Assembly (NCBI RefSeq): GCF_000413935.1
Contig: NZ_KE340380.1
Span: forward strand, 186,001 to 250,000
Source: Acinetobacter colistiniresistens
GTDB lineage: Bacteria > Pseudomonadota > Gammaproteobacteria > Pseudomonadales > Moraxellaceae
Direction of reading: 5' to 3'
DNA: 64,000 nt
Position 1 is the first letter of the stretch. Every line of letters starts with the position of its first letter. Shown piece after piece: positions 26,241 to 35,615 of this stretch. Both the position numbers and the translations under genes were made by a program. The notes beneath the pieces were generated by a model. The model was given only the letters and a program-made list of their open reading frames with translations. It had not been told where the DNA came from and made no database searches.

Positions 26241-28649
26241 ATGGATAACTCAGAACAACCTATACATAAGCAAGAAAATACCAGTTTTGCAAGAATTGAA
26301 CCCTATACCCAACCTGCGGGTGGATGGGGCGCATTGTTAAGTGTTGCCCGAAACCTCAAAAGGCAGGATGTTTTAAAAAAGGGTTCAATCACCTTACTCA
26401 ATATTAATCAACCCACAGGCTTTGATTGTCCAGGTTGTGCATGGCCTGAGAAAAAAGATGCGCATGCCTTTAACTTCTGCGAAAACGGCGCCAAAGCGGT
26501 TGCTTTTGAAGCAACCAGTAAAACGGTTACGCCTGAGTTCTTTGCGCAACATACGGTGAGTTGGCTCACTGAACAAAATGATTTCTATCTAGAAGACCTT
26601 GGACGTTTAACCGATCCAATGCGTTATGACCCTGTTTCGGATAAATATGTACCGATTTCTTGGGATGATGCTTTTCAACTGATTGCTCAGCATTTGCAGG
26701 CGCTGGATCATCCAGATCAAGCAGCCTTTTATACTTCAGGGCGTGCCAGTAATGAAGCTGCATTTCTGTATCAACTTTTTGTTCGCAGCTTTGGTACCAA
26801 CAATTTTCCAGACTGTTCCAATATGTGTCATGAAACCACCAGTGTCGGTTTAAAAGATGCGATAGGTTTAGGCAAAGGCACCGTGATTCTGGATGATTTT
26901 GATCAAGCAGATGCTATTTTTAGTTTTGGGCATAATCCGGGTACCAACCATCCACGGATGTTGGCAACCTTGAGGGAGGTCTCTCGAAGAGGTGGTAATA
27001 TTGTTGCGATTAACCCGATCAAAGAACGTGGACTAGAGCGCTTCCAAGATCCGCAAGCACCTTTGGAAATGATGACCAATGGCAGTACTCCAATCAGCCG
27101 CTATTATTTCCAACCCAAAATTGGTGGCGATTATGCACTGATGTTTGGAGTAATGAAGCATTTATCCGAATGGGATAAAAAAGCTTTGGCGAAAGGGAAA
27201 GCCAGTGTTTTTGATCGCAGCTTTATTGACATGAATACCATGGGTTTTGATGAGATGCTGGCTGAGATTGATGGTACAGAATGGTCACAGATTCATAAAC
27301 ATACGGGACTGTCACCTGAACATTTAGAGTCAATTGCCAAGATGTATCTGGATGCGAAAACTGCCATTTTCTGTTGGGGGATGGGGATTACCCAACACCG
27401 TCACGGGACAGCCAATATTCATATGCTGGCAAACCTGATGCTGGCACGTGGACATATCGGTCGTCCGGGGGCAGGTCTCTGTCCAGTTCGGGGGCATAGT
27501 AATGTGCAGGGTGACCGAACCATGGGCATCAATGAAAATCCAAGTGATGCACTTCTAGATAGTATTGATCGGGTCTTTGGTATCAAGTCACCGCGTAAAC
27601 ATGGTTTTGGGGTGGTCGATACCATCAAGGCGATGTATGAAGGCGAGGTCAAAGTCTTTATTGGCCTTGGTGGAAACTTTGCGGTTGCCACACCTGATAC
27701 GCCCTATACTCAAGAGGCGTTACGCCGTTGTGATTTAACCGTCAACATTACCACCAAGCTGAATCGCAGCCATCTCGTCTGTGGCAAAACAGCCTTAATG
27801 TTACCGTGTTTGGGACGAACCGAAGTGGATATGCAGCTGCATGGACCTCAAGCAATTTCAGTCGAAGACTCAATGAGTAATGTACATCTTTCCGCAGGTC
27901 GCAATCCGCCGATTTCAGAAAATATCTTATCCGAGCCTGATATTGTGGCGCGTATGGCAGCAGCAGCCTTGCCTGACAGTGCAGTGAGATGGCGTTGGTA
28001 TATTGAGAGCTATGATCGTATTCGCGATTCCATTGCTGATGTTTTTGATGAATTTCATGATTTCAACCAACGGGTTTATCAACCAAGTGGGTTTCATTTA
28101 GAGCATCCTGCCAATCAACATGTTTGGCATACGCCAAGTGGCAAGGCTCAGTTTTTAATTACCCCATTAACTGAAGTCTATGAGGACAAGGAAAATCAGT
28201 ATGCTGCGGCCTATACTGAGCAGCAAGTCTATACGCTGATGACCACACGTTCGCATGACCAGTACAACACCACGTTATATGGTTTGGATGATCGCTACCG
28301 CGGTGTATTTGGGCAACGTCGTGTCCTGTTTATGAATCAAACTGATATTGATGCAGCAGGCTTCGTGGCAGATCAATGGGTCGATATTGAAAGTGTGTTC
28401 TCGGATGGTGTGAAACGGATTGTACATAGTTTCCGTATTGTGCCGTATAACATTCCGCAAGGCAGTCTGGCGGCCTATTATCCTGAAACCAATCCATTGG
28501 TGGCTTTGGGCAGCCATGATAAATATGCCAAAATCCCAGCATCAAAAAGCATTCCTGTGATTCTACATGCCGGTAATGCCCCCGCGCATTTCAATTTGAA
28601 TGTGGAAGTTGATCCTGAGCATGCCAATGAACGCGTCAGTAACGCATAG
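26241..28649 (+). CDS. Molybdopterin oxidoreductase, FdhF/YdeP family
   Basis: 802 aa from ATG 26241 (GAGGG about 7 nt upstream); an earlier in-frame start at 26112 lies just behind the terminator and is unlikely. The N-terminus has Cys residues in DCPGCAWP and FCENG. The Mo-site region is NNFPDCSNMCHETTSVGL, and cofactor-binding stretches include GHNPGTNHPRM and CPVRGHSNVQGDRTMG. The C-terminal molydop-binding domain is about 670-795. The family is formate-dehydrogenase-like, with YdeP linked to acid resistance; the substrate is not established. fdhD follows, supporting a bis-MGD sulfurated cofactor. Confidence 0.92.
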   Translation: MDNSEQPIHKQENTSFARIEPYTQPAGGWGALLSVARNLKRQDVLKKGSITLLNINQPTGFDCPGCAWPEKKDAHAFNFCENGAKAVAFEATSKTVTPEFFAQHTVSWLTEQNDFYLEDLGRLTDPMRYDPVSDKYVPISWDDAFQLIAQHLQALDHPDQAAFYTSGRASNEAAFLYQLFVRSFGTNNFPDCSNMCHETTSVGLKDAIGLGKGTVILDDFDQADAIFSFGHNPGTNHPRMLATLREVSRRGGNIVAINPIKERGLERFQDPQAPLEMMTNGSTPISRYYFQPKIGGDYALMFGVMKHLSEWDKKALAKGKASVFDRSFIDMNTMGFDEMLAEIDGTEWSQIHKHTGLSPEHLESIAKMYLDAKTAIFCWGMGITQHRHGTANIHMLANLMLARGHIGRPGAGLCPVRGHSNVQGDRTMGINENPSDALLDSIDRVFGIKSPRKHGFGVVDTIKAMYEGEVKVFIGLGGNFAVATPDTPYTQEALRRCDLTVNITTKLNRSHLVCGKTALMLPCLGRTEVDMQLHGPQAISVEDSMSNVHLSAGRNPPISENILSEPDIVARMAAAALPDSAVRWRWYIESYDRIRDSIADVFDEFHDFNQRVYQPSGFHLEHPANQHVWHTPSGKAQFLITPLTEVYEDKENQYAAAYTEQQVYTLMTTRSHDQYNTTLYGLDDRYRGVFGQRRVLFMNQTDIDAAGFVADQWVDIESVFSDGVKRIVHSFRIVPYNIPQGSLAAYYPETNPLVALGSHDKYAKIPASKSIPVILHAGNAPAHFNLNVEVDPEHANERVSNA

Positions 28650-28686
28650 TTTATGGGCGTCAATCTGGATGTAAAAGAGGTAAGGC

Positions 28687-29475
28687 GTGGACACAAAAAC
28701 ACGAGGCTACGAAACGGTGCAAGTGCATCGTTTCAATCATGATCGTTCTGAAAATGAAATAGACTATATTGTGCAGGAATATCCTGTTGCCTTGGTCTAT
28801 AACGGCATCTCTCATGCAGTGATGATGGCGACGCCGTCAGATCTTGAGGTATTTGCCAAAGGCTTTAGTCTGTCTGAAGGAATTCTGCATAGTTTAAGCG
28901 AACTGTATTCACTCGACATTCGTCAAAATGAACTGGGGGTTGAAGTGGATATGACCATTTCAACCCGTGCTTTTGTCGCCTTAAAAGAGCATCGGCGTAT
29001 GATGGTGGGACGTACAGGCTGCGGTCTTTGTGGGATTGAAAGTTTAAAACAACTTTATGCTGATCTGCCTGTGGTCAGTACTCAAGTGCTATCAACATGG
29101 CTAAATCAGATTCCCAATGCGATTGCCCAACTCAAAGTTAGACAAAAAATTACTGCGCTCACGGGAGGGGCGCATGCGGCAGCATGGGTGGTGAAAGGGC
29201 AAATCGTAGCGTTATTTGAAGATGTTGGACGGCATAATGCTTTAGATAAGTTATTGGGTTATCTGGCGGAGCAAAAGTTCAATGTTGCCGATGGTTTTGT
29301 GGTGATGACCAGTCGTGCCAGTTATGAGCTGATTCGTAAGTGCGCACAATCCAATATTGCTTTACTGGCAACCATTTCTGCACCGACCAGTATGGCCATC
29401 GCAATGGCAAAGCAATCGAATCTGACTTTAGCAAGTTTCTGTCGGGGGGATAGCTTTGTTTTATATACCGAATAA
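28687..29475 (+). CDS. fdhD: Formate dehydrogenase accessory sulfurtransferase FdhD
   Basis: 262 aa with GTG start at 28687. FdhD transfers sulfur from IscS-type desulfurases to the molybdenum cofactor, activating formate-dehydrogenase-type enzymes. The active CGxC is C112-G-L-C115 in GRTGCGLCGIESL. Other family blocks are AKGFSLSEGIL, TGGAHAAAW and DVGRHNALDKLLG. It lies 37 bp after the FdhF/YdeP gene, whose product is its likely client. Confidence 0.95.
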   Translation: MDTKTRGYETVQVHRFNHDRSENEIDYIVQEYPVALVYNGISHAVMMATPSDLEVFAKGFSLSEGILHSLSELYSLDIRQNELGVEVDMTISTRAFVALKEHRRMMVGRTGCGLCGIESLKQLYADLPVVSTQVLSTWLNQIPNAIAQLKVRQKITALTGGAHAAAWVVKGQIVALFEDVGRHNALDKLLGYLAEQKFNVADGFVVMTSRASYELIRKCAQSNIALLATISAPTSMAIAMAKQSNLTLASFCRGDSFVLYTE

Positions 29476-29559
29476 TAGTAAAAATTTGTGATTATGTTGC
29501 TGACTCAGGGTTTGAATTGTGTAGGATATGAACACTAAGTTCTTCTATTCCTAAAAATT

Positions 29560-30501
29560 ATGAATGTTCCTTTAAGATATCAACCTGTTATCAATAATCT
29601 TTCGGGTGAGAATGCCTTATTTATTGTGCTTGGAATCAATACCCAACCTGATCATTCGGGTGTAATCGATTTTCTGGCCAATTTTTCTGCATTGGTTCGA
29701 AGCCTGACCAACCGTTTTCCTAATGGTAATTTTAGTGCTTCGGTTGGTATCGGTTCTAATGCTTGGGATTTACTTTTTCCAGAGCTGAATAAACCGAAAG
29801 AGCTGGCGCCATTTCAAGAAATTAAAGGACCAAGACATACCGCAGTCGCAACGGCAGGTGATTTGTTTTTCCATATTCGTGCGAATCAAATGGCAATTTG
29901 CTATGAGTTAGCGGCAATTCTGCATGAACAACTCAAAGACGATACCTATTCGATCAGCGAAACCAAAGGTTTCCGTTACTTCGATGGTCGTGCCATTATT
30001 GGCTTTGTGGACGGGACAGAGAACCCTGAACATGAAATTGCCAAAGAGATTGCCTATGTAGGGGAAGAAGATGCCGAGTTCCTTGGTGGCAGCTATGTCT
30101 TTATTCAAAAATATCTGCATAACATGGAGATGTGGAAAGGCCTCAGCACTGAAGAGCAGGAAAAAGTCATTGGTCGTAAGAAATATGATGACGTGGAACT
30201 TGGTGATGATGTAAAACCACAAAGCGCACATAATGTGGCCAGTAAGGCACATGATGCTGAGGGCAATGAACTCAAAATTTTAAGAGCTAATATGCCATTT
30301 TCCAATCCAACCGAAGGAGAGTACGGTACCTTCTTTATTGGCTACTCACGCTCGTTTAACATTACCAAAACCATGCTTGAAAATATGTTCTTGGGTAAGG
30401 AAACAGGACATGTTGATCGTTTATTAGATTTTAGTACACCTGTTTCAGGCAGTTTATTCTTTGTGCCTACCTTTGACTTTCTCGAAGATTTGGGTGAATA
30501 A
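29560..30501 (+). CDS. DyP-type haem peroxidase
   Basis: 313 aa, of the length of YfeX-like (class B/P) dye-decolorising peroxidases. The signature GFVDGTENPE places the catalytic Asp at D151. The proximal haem His is probably H224 in SAHNVASKAHD, and the distal Arg lies in ILRANMPFSNP. There is no signal peptide, so it is probably cytosolic. It uses hydrogen peroxide to oxidise bulky or porphyrin substrates. It stands alone, 85 bp after fdhD, and ends at a palindromic terminator shared with a convergent thioesterase gene. Confidence 0.94.
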   Translation: MNVPLRYQPVINNLSGENALFIVLGINTQPDHSGVIDFLANFSALVRSLTNRFPNGNFSASVGIGSNAWDLLFPELNKPKELAPFQEIKGPRHTAVATAGDLFFHIRANQMAICYELAAILHEQLKDDTYSISETKGFRYFDGRAIIGFVDGTENPEHEIAKEIAYVGEEDAEFLGGSYVFIQKYLHNMEMWKGLSTEEQEKVIGRKKYDDVELGDDVKPQSAHNVASKAHDAEGNELKILRANMPFSNPTEGEYGTFFIGYSRSFNITKTMLENMFLGKETGHVDRLLDFSTPVSGSLFFVPTFDFLEDLGE

Positions 30502-30507
30502 ATTAAA

Positions 30508-30539
30508 TCAGCTGAAATGGAATATTTCATTTCAGCTGA
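30508..30539. terminator. Bidirectional hairpin between dyp and thioesterase genes
   Basis: A 12-bp perfect stem TCAGCTGAAATG with its complement at 30528-30539, loop of 8 nt. It lies between two convergent stops; the U-run is poor on both sides. Confidence 0.65.
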
Positions 30540-30545
30540 ACATCA

Positions 30546-30941
30546 TTATGCTGCAATGAGATAGTGTTGTAATTGAGTGCGGAATTGATCTGGAATACGC
30601 TCCGATTTTTGCGTACTGAAATCAAAATATACCTGAACCGCTTTGCCACGCGCGACACAATGATCATTTTGCCAAGCTTCATGCGCAACAATGAATGAAG
30701 AATTGCCGATATGCTCAATCCAGGTTTTGATTTCAATATCCGCACCATAATAAATCTGCGCCACAAAATCGACTTCGACACGTGCTAGAATCAAAGGCAG
30801 ATTTTTGATTTCCATACTCGGATTAAAGAGACGAAAAACGGGTTCGCGTGCAGTTTCAAACCAGCCTGTAATCACGGTATTGTTGATATGTCCGAATGCA
30901 TCGGTTTCATAGAATCTTGGTGTAATCGAAAGTGTAAACAT
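30546..30941 (-). CDS. Acyl-CoA thioesterase, hotdog (YbgC/4HBT) family
   Basis: A 131-aa single hotdog domain. The N-terminal RFYETDAFGHINNTVITGWFETAREPVF carries the catalytic Asp-x3-His pattern (D of ETDAFGH) of 4-hydroxybenzoyl-CoA-type thioesterases. It probably hydrolyses acyl-CoA thioesters in the cytosol; the chain specificity is unknown. Monocistronic, convergent with the dyp gene. Confidence 0.92.
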   Translation of the reverse strand: MFTLSITPRFYETDAFGHINNTVITGWFETAREPVFRLFNPSMEIKNLPLILARVEVDFVAQIYYGADIEIKTWIEHIGNSSFIVAHEAWQNDHCVARGKAVQVYFDFSTQKSERIPDQFRTQLQHYLIAA

Positions 30942-31026
30942 AATTAAGCAATTATTTTCTTATTTAAACCTAAATACTATAAGGGCTGAGTCTGTAAAAA
31001 TCAGCCCAAATAATAGACTTAAGCGT

Positions 31027-32427
31027 TTACGAATCCCGAGAAAAACCACCACCGAGCGCTTTATACAATTCGATCTGATTATTCAGTTTGGTTTGTTCCA
31101 GCATTAATAAACCTTGTTGGGCTGCATAAGCAGAACGTTGTGCGTCCAAAACTGTTAAATAACTATCAATACCCGCTCTAAACCGAGCCGTCGATAATTT
31201 ATAAGTTGTATCCGTTGCTGAGACCAAACGGCGTTGTGCACTTAAACGTTCTTCAATATGGGCATGCGCAGCAAGTGCATCATTGACCTCTCGAAAAGCA
31301 GATTGAATGGCTTTTTCATAATCAGACAATGCAATTTTTTGCTCAGTTTCTGCAATTTTAACATTGGCTTTACGGGTGCCCCAATCAAAAATCGGAACAT
31401 CAATACTTGGGCCAACAGACCAAGAGAAACCACCAGATTTAAATAGGTCCTTCAGATCGCTGGAAGCGTATCCCGCTGAACCCGTCAGGCTAATGGTTGG
31501 GAACATGCGTGCTTTGGCTGCACCAATATTGGCACCTGCGGCACGAAGTTGATATTCAGCAGCTTTGAGGTCTGGTCGATTATTCAGTAATTCACTGCTT
31601 AAACCTGTTGCAAAACGGGTTTCCGCGGTAATGCGCTGGATTGCACGATTGGGCAGGAGGTGCTGGGGAACGGCTTGACCTGCCAGTAAGTTAAGTAAGT
31701 TTTGTGCTTGTGACACTTGGGTCTTATAAGTCGCGACATCATTGCGGGCCGTTTCAACTGAAATCTGTGCCTGACGTAGCGGGACTTCACTATCAATCCC
31801 GACATCAAAGCGTTTTTTGTTGAGGTTATAGGAATCCAGTTGTGCTTTTAAGGTCTGTTCTGCAAGGTCTAAATTGGCTTGCGCAAAGGCATAATCTAGC
31901 CATGCTTGGCTCACTTGGCTGACTAAACTAATTTGAGTGGCTTCTCGGGCACTTTGCGTGGCAAAGTAATTATTCAGTGCCGCATCCTTTAGACTTTGTA
32001 CACGCCCCCAGAAGTCCAGTTCATAGGCAGTTACACCAAGGCCCACTTGAAAGGTCGAGTAAGGATTATTGGGATTCACCGCAGGGTTGACCTGTCGAAC
32101 TGCACTGCCATTTGCACCAATAGTGGGGAACTGGTCATTCTTGCTGATTTGATATTGTTGCTGCGCACGTTGAATATTCAGCGTTGCAGTACGTAAGTCA
32201 CGATTGTGATTTAAACTGATGTCAATCACTTGTAATAAACGTGCATCGGCAAAGAATTGTTGATAGCCCTGAGTTGCAATCGAAGAGCCCGTTTCTGTCT
32301 GTGCAAAGTTTTGTGGAATATCTGATTTGATCACAGGTTGGGGTGCCTGCATATTCATACATGCCGTCAAGGCCATTGAAAGCGTAGAAACAAGCAGGCC
32401 ACGAGATAAGACAGTCGTTTTAGACAT
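31027..32427 (-). CDS. adeC: Outer-membrane channel of the AdeABC efflux pump
   Basis: 466 aa from ATG 32427 (GGAG 6 nt upstream), close to the known AdeC length. The lipoprotein signal peptide ends in LTAC at about residue 20-23, so it is lipid-anchored in the outer membrane. Two OEP/TolC-family repeats follow, with long heptad-like helices and the conserved NRPDLKAAEYQLRAAGANIGAAKARMFP block. It forms the exit duct for AdeAB. It lies 77 bp downstream of adeB on the same strand. Some Acinetobacter lineages lack adeC; here it is intact. Confidence 0.92.
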   Translation of the reverse strand: MSKTTVLSRGLLVSTLSMALTACMNMQAPQPVIKSDIPQNFAQTETGSSIATQGYQQFFADARLLQVIDISLNHNRDLRTATLNIQRAQQQYQISKNDQFPTIGANGSAVRQVNPAVNPNNPYSTFQVGLGVTAYELDFWGRVQSLKDAALNNYFATQSAREATQISLVSQVSQAWLDYAFAQANLDLAEQTLKAQLDSYNLNKKRFDVGIDSEVPLRQAQISVETARNDVATYKTQVSQAQNLLNLLAGQAVPQHLLPNRAIQRITAETRFATGLSSELLNNRPDLKAAEYQLRAAGANIGAAKARMFPTISLTGSAGYASSDLKDLFKSGGFSWSVGPSIDVPIFDWGTRKANVKIAETEQKIALSDYEKAIQSAFREVNDALAAHAHIEERLSAQRRLVSATDTTYKLSTARFRAGIDSYLTVLDAQRSAYAAQQGLLMLEQTKLNNQIELYKALGGGFSRDS

Positions 32428-32504
32428 GGTCTTCTCCAAATAATATAAAAATGAAGGCAGAGCAGGAGCAGAGAAAAAGGTTGATTTCCTCTGCTCAATG
32501 TCAG

Positions 32505-35500
32505 TTAAGATGGATTTTTGCTTTTCGAAGAAAACAGCTTTTCAACTGCACCCAGAATGAAAATAAAGAACACTGGGACAAAGAAGATCGCCAGAATCGT
32601 TGCTGAAATCATGCCACCAAATACACCTGTGCCTAAGGCATGCTGTGTTTCTGAACTGGCACCTGATGCAATGACCAATGGAATCACACCACAAGTAAAG
32701 GCCAGTGAAGTCATTAGAATCGGACGTAAACGAAGTTTGGCTGCGGCAACAGTGGCTTCAACTAAACTCATGCCTTCTTCTTTCAGCATTTTGGCAAATT
32801 CGACAATCAGAATTGCGTTCTTGGCGGATAAACCGATGATGGTAATCAGACCAATTTTAAAGAACACATCATTCATTAAACCACGTGACATAATCGCAAC
32901 CACGGCACCGAAAATACCCAAAGGTACAACCAGCATGACTGAAAGCGGAATGGCCCAACTTTCATAAAGCGCAGCCAGAACCAGAAACACGACCAGCATA
33001 GACAAGGCAAGTAAGAAAGCCATCTGCGATTCAGATTGCTTTTCTTGCAAAGAAATACCTGTCCATTCATAGCCAATGCCTTTTGGTAGTTTGGCAATCA
33101 GGTTTTCCATTTCACGCATGGCATCGCCTGATGAGGTATCAAAGTTCGGAATACCTGCAATACTCAACGATGGACGTCCGTTATAGCGGTTATATTGCTG
33201 TGGTGCTTTATTCCATTGCGGTGTAACCACTTCAGATAAAGAGACCAATTGCCCATTTGAACCCATCACTTTCAGATTCAAAATATCTTTTAATTGCATT
33301 CGTGACTTGGCATCGACCTGTACAATCACTTGTTGCATACGTCCCTGATTTGGGAAGTCATTGATGTACATCGAACCCATTGAGGTGGAAATGATGTCAG
33401 AAACGTCAGAGAACTTCACACCCAGAACATTTAACTTGGCACGGTCAATTTTTAAAGAAATATTGTCACCTTGCGGTAAGCCTTCATTCCAGACCATATA
33501 GAACTTTTTGTTTTTGGCTGCCATTTCCATTAACTGGTCTTGTGCAGCTAAAAGTGCAGGCATGCCCAAATTCGCTCGGTCTTGTAAACGTAAGCTGAAA
33601 CCCGCAAAAGTCCCAAGTTCATCAATGGCTGGCGGAAGTACAGCCATGGTTGCGCCTTCTTTACTATGCGCCATGGTCGTATTGACGGAGTTGGTCATCT
33701 CGGTTGCAGTTGTCGTACGGTCTTTAAAATCCGTTAGCGTTGTAAACGCGACAGCGACGTTTTGACCCGCACCACTAAAGCCCCAACCCATAATCGTGGT
33801 GTTACTTTTTACATTTGGGTTGTCTTTTAAGCCGTTTTCAAACTCATTTACCACACCTCGCGTTCTTTCAGCAGTGGCGTCTGAAGGGAGCTGGAATGAG
33901 GTCATGAACCAACCTTGATCCTCTTCAGGCATGAATGCCGTTGGCCAATACTTCATACCTGCGAAGGTAAGACCTGTAATCACCACAAAGATCGCCATCA
34001 TTGGAATACTATGTTTGACCACTTTCAGCAGGATCAATTCATATTTTTTGGTGACTTTATCAAAGCTACGATCAAACCACGCAAAGAAGCCTTTCTTTTG
34101 ATGATGGCCATCAATCGGTTTCAAAATCGTGGCGCATAGTGCAGGGGTTAAGATCAATGCCAATAATGCCGAGAACAGGATAGACACCGACATGGTTAAG
34201 GTGAATTGTTGATAGATAATACCAACTGAACCACTGGCAAAAGCCATCGGTAAGAACACCGCCGCAAGGACTAAGGTAATTCCAATAATCGGGCTGGTGA
34301 TTTCCTTCATGGCTTTGGAGGTGGCTTCTTTCGGTGCTAGCCCTTCTGTTGCCATAATCCGCTCGACGTTTTCCACCACTACAATCGCATCGTCGACGAT
34401 AATCCCGATCGCGAGCACCATACCAAACATGGTCAGTACGTTAATCGAAAAGCCTGCCAACAGCATGACTGCAAATGTCCCGAGTAACGCAATCGGTGCA
34501 ACAATTGCTGGAATCAGGGTGTAGCGGACATTATGCAGGAATAAATACATCACAATGAAAACCAGAACCATGGCTTCAAGTAAAGTATGAATTACTTTTT
34601 CGATTGAAATCTTAACGAAAGGCGCAGTGTCATAAGGGATACTGAATTGCATGCCTTCAGGTAAATTGAGTTTTAATTCTTCAATCTTGGCTCTGACACC
34701 TTCAGCTGTTTTTACCGCATTGGCACCCGGACTGAGCTGAATTGCAGCTGCCGTTGCAGGTTTGCCATCTTCTAAAATCGCAAAGTTATAGGCTTGTGAA
34801 CCCATTTCTACATTGGCAACATCAGATAGTTTAATGACACTACCACTGGTCTTACTTTTGAGACTGATATTCTTGAATTGTTCAACATCACCCAATTGAC
34901 CTTGTGCCGAAAGTGGAACGGTAATCAGTTGACCTTTGGCAGCAGGGAGGTCACCCAGTCGACCCGGCGCAATCTCGACGTTATTTTCACGGATCGCGTT
35001 GTTGACATCACTAATCGACAGTCCATAAGACACCAGTTTATTTGGGTCGACCCAAATCCGCATGGCTTTTTCGGCACCGAAGGATTGGACTTTACCTACA
35101 CCTTCAACACGTTTCAGTTCTTCCACTACATTACGGACTAAATAATCACTGAGATCAACTTCAGAATACTGACCATTGGGGGAGTTGACACCGACCAACA
35201 TCAAGAAGCCTGATGAAGAGGCTTCCACTTGTAGGCCTTGTTGGCGAACCACTTGCGGTAGACGTGCTTCAACTGCCTTGATCTTGTTCTGGACATCCAC
35301 CTGTGCCATTTCAACATCAGTACCCGGTTTAAAGGTCGCTGAAATTTCAGCAGTGCCCGAGGTATCGGTGGTCGAGCTATAATACAGCAGGTTTTTGACG
35401 CCTGATAATTCCCGTTCAATCAAGGTCACCACACTGTCATTGATGGTCTTGGGTGTCGCACCGGGATAAGTCGCACTAATGTTGACTTGAGGGGGTGCCA

Positions 35501-35615
35501 CACTCGGGAAGCGGGCGATCGGCAGTTTGGGAATACTCAGAACCCCAAATAAAATAATAAAAATCGCAATCACCCATGCGAACACAGGGCGGCGAATGAA
35601 AAATTGTGACATCAT
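32505..35615 (-). CDS. adeB: RND multidrug efflux transporter AdeB
   Basis: 1036 aa, an inner-membrane trimeric proton-driven pump of the HAE1 RND family, twelve membrane helices with two large periplasmic loops. The N-terminus MMSQFFIRRPVFAWVIAIF and most of the sequence match Acinetobacter AdeB as I recall it, which sets it apart from AdeJ. The proton-relay Asp pair is in GIIVDDAIVVVENVERI (TM4). The start is taken at 35615, 7 nt after AAGGAG, overlapping the adeA stop by one base. Substrates of the family include aminoglycosides, tetracyclines and fluoroquinolones. Confidence 0.96.
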   Translation of the reverse strand: MMSQFFIRRPVFAWVIAIFIILFGVLSIPKLPIARFPSVAPPQVNISATYPGATPKTINDSVVTLIERELSGVKNLLYYSSTTDTSGTAEISATFKPGTDVEMAQVDVQNKIKAVEARLPQVVRQQGLQVEASSSGFLMLVGVNSPNGQYSEVDLSDYLVRNVVEELKRVEGVGKVQSFGAEKAMRIWVDPNKLVSYGLSISDVNNAIRENNVEIAPGRLGDLPAAKGQLITVPLSAQGQLGDVEQFKNISLKSKTSGSVIKLSDVANVEMGSQAYNFAILEDGKPATAAAIQLSPGANAVKTAEGVRAKIEELKLNLPEGMQFSIPYDTAPFVKISIEKVIHTLLEAMVLVFIVMYLFLHNVRYTLIPAIVAPIALLGTFAVMLLAGFSINVLTMFGMVLAIGIIVDDAIVVVENVERIMATEGLAPKEATSKAMKEITSPIIGITLVLAAVFLPMAFASGSVGIIYQQFTLTMSVSILFSALLALILTPALCATILKPIDGHHQKKGFFAWFDRSFDKVTKKYELILLKVVKHSIPMMAIFVVITGLTFAGMKYWPTAFMPEEDQGWFMTSFQLPSDATAERTRGVVNEFENGLKDNPNVKSNTTIMGWGFSGAGQNVAVAFTTLTDFKDRTTTATEMTNSVNTTMAHSKEGATMAVLPPAIDELGTFAGFSLRLQDRANLGMPALLAAQDQLMEMAAKNKKFYMVWNEGLPQGDNISLKIDRAKLNVLGVKFSDVSDIISTSMGSMYINDFPNQGRMQQVIVQVDAKSRMQLKDILNLKVMGSNGQLVSLSEVVTPQWNKAPQQYNRYNGRPSLSIAGIPNFDTSSGDAMREMENLIAKLPKGIGYEWTGISLQEKQSESQMAFLLALSMLVVFLVLAALYESWAIPLSVMLVVPLGIFGAVVAIMSRGLMNDVFFKIGLITIIGLSAKNAILIVEFAKMLKEEGMSLVEATVAAAKLRLRPILMTSLAFTCGVIPLVIASGASSETQHALGTGVFGGMISATILAIFFVPVFFIFILGAVEKLFSSKSKNPS

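Noticed and set aside
30983..31007. GGGCTGA/TCAGCCC hairpin after adeC as terminator
   Set aside because: Stem of only 7 bp with an 11-nt loop and a weak T-run; not strong enough to list.
32518..32967. 149-codon frame antisense to adeB
   Set aside because: It lies entirely within the well-conserved adeB coding strand and has no start signals or recognisable domain.
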